NCBI RefSeq assembly: GCF_024171885.1
Contig: NZ_JAMTCP010000019.1
Coordinates: 1 to 64,000, forward strand
Direction: 5' to 3'
Length of the DNA: 64,000 nucleotides
DNA from: Streptoalloteichus tenebrarius
Lineage (GTDB): Bacteria > Actinomycetota > Actinomycetes > Mycobacteriales > Pseudonocardiaceae
Numbering within the stretch: the first letter of the stretch is position 1; each line of letters begins with the position of its first letter. Below are positions 62,263 to 64,000 of the stretch, piece after piece. The notes beneath the pieces are model-generated. The model did not search any database. It had not been told where the DNA came from and worked only from the letters and a program-made list of their open reading frames with translations. The translations under genes and the position numbers were made by a program.

Positions 62263-64000
62263 TTGGCCCCGCAGAACAACGGCGCCGGTAGCGCGGGCAC
62301 CCCGGAGCGGGTGCGCGTCATCCGCGACGGACTGGCCGCCCACCTCCCGGACATCGACCCGGAGGAGACGGCCGAGTGGCTGGAGTCCTTCGACGCGATG
62401 CTGGAGGGTTCCGGCCAGCAGCGCGCCCGTTACCTGATGCTCCGGTTGCTGGAGCGCGCCAGGGAGAACCGGGTCGGTGTCCCGTCGCTGACCAGCACCG
62501 ACTACGTCAACACGATCCCCACCGAGCAGGAGCCCTGGTTCCCCGGCGACGAGGAGACCGAGCGCCGCTACCGGGCGTGGATCCGGTGGAACGCCGCCAT
62601 CACGGTCCACCGGGCGCAGCGCCCCGGGGTGGGTGTCGGCGGTCACATCTCGACCTACGCCTCCTCGGCGTCGTTGTACGAGGTCGGTTTCAACTGGTTC
62701 TTCCGCGGCAAGAACCACCCCGGCGGGGGTGACCAGATCTTCGTCCAGGGCCACGCCTCGCCGGGCATCTACGCCAGGGCGTTCCTGGAGGGCCGGCTCA
62801 CCGCCGACCAGCTCGACGGCTTCCGCCAGGAGTACTCGCACGCCGGTCCCGGCGGCGGTCTGCCGTCCTACCCGCACCCCCGGCTGATGCCGGACTTCTG
62901 GGAGTTCCCGACCGTCTCGATGGGCCTCGGCCCGATGAACGCGATCTACCAGGCCCGGTTCAACCGGTACCTGCACGACCGCGGCATCAAGGACACCTCG
63001 CAGCAGCGGGTGTGGGCCTTCCTCGGCGACGGCGAGATGGACGAGCCGGAGTCGCGCGGCCTGGTGCACGTCGCGGCCAACGAGGGCCTGGACAACCTGA
63101 CCTTCGTGGTGAACTGCAACCTCCAGCGGCTGGACGGCCCGGTCCGGGGCAACAGCAAGATCATCCAGGAGCTGGAGGCGTTCTTCCGCGGCGCCGGCTG
63201 GAACGTCATCAAGGTCATCTGGGGCCGGGAGTGGGACGCGCTGCTGCACGCCGACCGCGACGGCGCCCTGGTCAACCTGATGAACGTCACCCCTGACGGC
63301 GACTACCAGACCTACAAGGCCAACGACGGCGCCTACGTCCGCGAGCACTTCTTCGGCCGCGACCCGCGGACCAAGGAGCTCGTGGCGCACATGAGCGACC
63401 AGGACATCTGGAACCTCAAGCGGGGCGGCCACGACTACCGCAAGGTCTACGCGGCGTACAAGGCGGCCAGCGAGCACGTGGGCCAGCCGACGGTCATCCT
63501 GGCCAAGACCATCAAGGGCTACGGCCTCGGGCCGACCTTCGAGGCGCGCAACGCCACGCACCAGATGAAGAAGTTCACCCTGGACGACCTCAAGAAGTTC
63601 AGGGACACGCTGCGCATCCCGATCTCGGACGCCGAGCTGGAGCGCGACCCCTACCGGCCGCCGTACTACAACCCGGGACCGGACGCTCCGGAGATCCAGT
63701 ACCTCCAGGAGCGGCGGCGCCAGCTCGGCGGCTACCTGCCGGAGCGCCGCGCCAAGGCCAAGCCGCTGGTGCTGCCGGGCGACAAGGTCTACGACGTGAT
63801 CCGCCGGGGGTCGGGCAAGCAGGAGGTCGCCACGACGATGGCGTTCGTCCGGCTGCTCAAGGACCTGGCCAAGGACCCGGAGATCGGCCCGAGGTTCGTG
63901 CCGATCATCCCGGACGAGGCCAGGACCTTCGGCATGGACTCGATGTTCCCGACGCAGAAGATCTACAACCCGCACGGGCAGCTCTACACGTCGGTGGACG
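62263..64000 (+). CDS. aceE: Pyruvate dehydrogenase E1 component, homodimeric (partial, 5' 579 codons)
   Basis: 579 residues to the window edge; full-length enzymes are about 920. TTG start at 62263 with GAGGAG 5 bp upstream. Marker segments are [60 protein letters not shown], and the thiamine-diphosphate motif [16 protein letters not shown] followed by [17 protein letters not shown]. It decarboxylates pyruvate and acetylates the E2 lipoyl group, feeding acetyl-CoA formation. Orthologue of Rv2241. The gene runs off the right edge. Confidence 0.96.
   Translation, partial: MAPQNNGAGSAGTPERVRVIRDGLAAHLPDIDPEETAEWLESFDAMLEGSGQQRARYLMLRLLERARENRVGVPSLTSTDYVNTIPTEQEPWFPGDEETERRYRAWIRWNAAITVHRAQRPGVGVGGHISTYASSASLYEVGFNWFFRGKNHPGGGDQIFVQGHASPGIYARAFLEGRLTADQLDGFRQEYSHAGPGGGLPSYPHPRLMPDFWEFPTVSMGLGPMNAIYQARFNRYLHDRGIKDTSQQRVWAFLGDGEMDEPESRGLVHVAANEGLDNLTFVVNCNLQRLDGPVRGNSKIIQELEAFFRGAGWNVIKVIWGREWDALLHADRDGALVNLMNVTPDGDYQTYKANDGAYVREHFFGRDPRTKELVAHMSDQDIWNLKRGGHDYRKVYAAYKAASEHVGQPTVILAKTIKGYGLGPTFEARNATHQMKKFTLDDLKKFRDTLRIPISDAELERDPYRPPYYNPGPDAPEIQYLQERRRQLGGYLPERRAKAKPLVLPGDKVYDVIRRGSGKQEVATTMAFVRLLKDLAKDPEIGPRFVPIIPDEARTFGMDSMFPTQKIYNPHGQLYTSVD

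Overview
This 64 kb window is high-GC actinomycete chromosome. GTG and TTG starts are frequent, genes overlap as GTGA/ATGA, and there are F420-, peroxiredoxin- and type VII-linked families. Gene content and order suggest Pseudonocardiales (Saccharothrix, Actinosynnema or Lentzea type); this placement is inferred from content, not from a search.

The backbone follows a gene order I recall from Mycobacterium tuberculosis around Rv2222c-Rv2241: glnA2, two tandem secreted S33 peptidases, panB, the RNase H/phosphatase - zinc ribbon - Nif3 - cobC chain, ptpA, SURF1, cobD, ahpE, a DUF3052 gene and aceE. Accessory blocks interrupt it.

Layout. 1-676: 5' end of a 16S rRNA gene (minus strand) with a conserved leader and three tandem promoters. 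677-4873: a large glycosyltransferase/FkbM methyltransferase fusion. 5085-10132: glnA2 and the peptidase pair. 10208-24259: nadE, lysX with a coupled DUF998 gene, hydrolases, a secreted beta-trefoil protein, a DivIVA-like protein, panB, a glutathionyl-hydroquinone-reductase-like enzyme, proline iminopeptidase, a metal-receptor/DUF4326/F420-reductase group and a 63-residue protein. 24878-32691: a minus-strand operon resembling a minimal type IV secretion machine (VirB2-, VirB3-, VirB4-, VirB6- and VirB8-like proteins, a lytic transglycosylase/NlpC-P60 enzyme and an unknown). 33068-37795, divergent: an RHH protein, then a type VII (ESX)-style substrate cluster of two EspC-like/DUF3558 lipoprotein pairs, a PPE-like protein and EspG. 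38417-42908: sdhCAB and a divergent LysR regulator. 42922-51947: rnpB and the conserved RNase H to cobD block.

52095-59892 is a type II Wadjet anti-plasmid system (jetABCD) whose jetD encodes only the N-terminal domain. About 310 bp further on is a small CRISPR array (five repeats, two degenerate) with no cas genes in view. The window closes with tRNA-Val(TAC), ahpE, DUF3052 and the start of aceE.

Most notable: the truncated JetD beside an orphan CRISPR array; the divergent type IV-like and type VII-like clusters; an EspC-like gene with two amber codons that cut off its YxxxD export motif; and a 44-bp intergenic element present twice at 43/44 identity in inverted orientation, each copy preceded by a pair of DnaA-box-like sequences.
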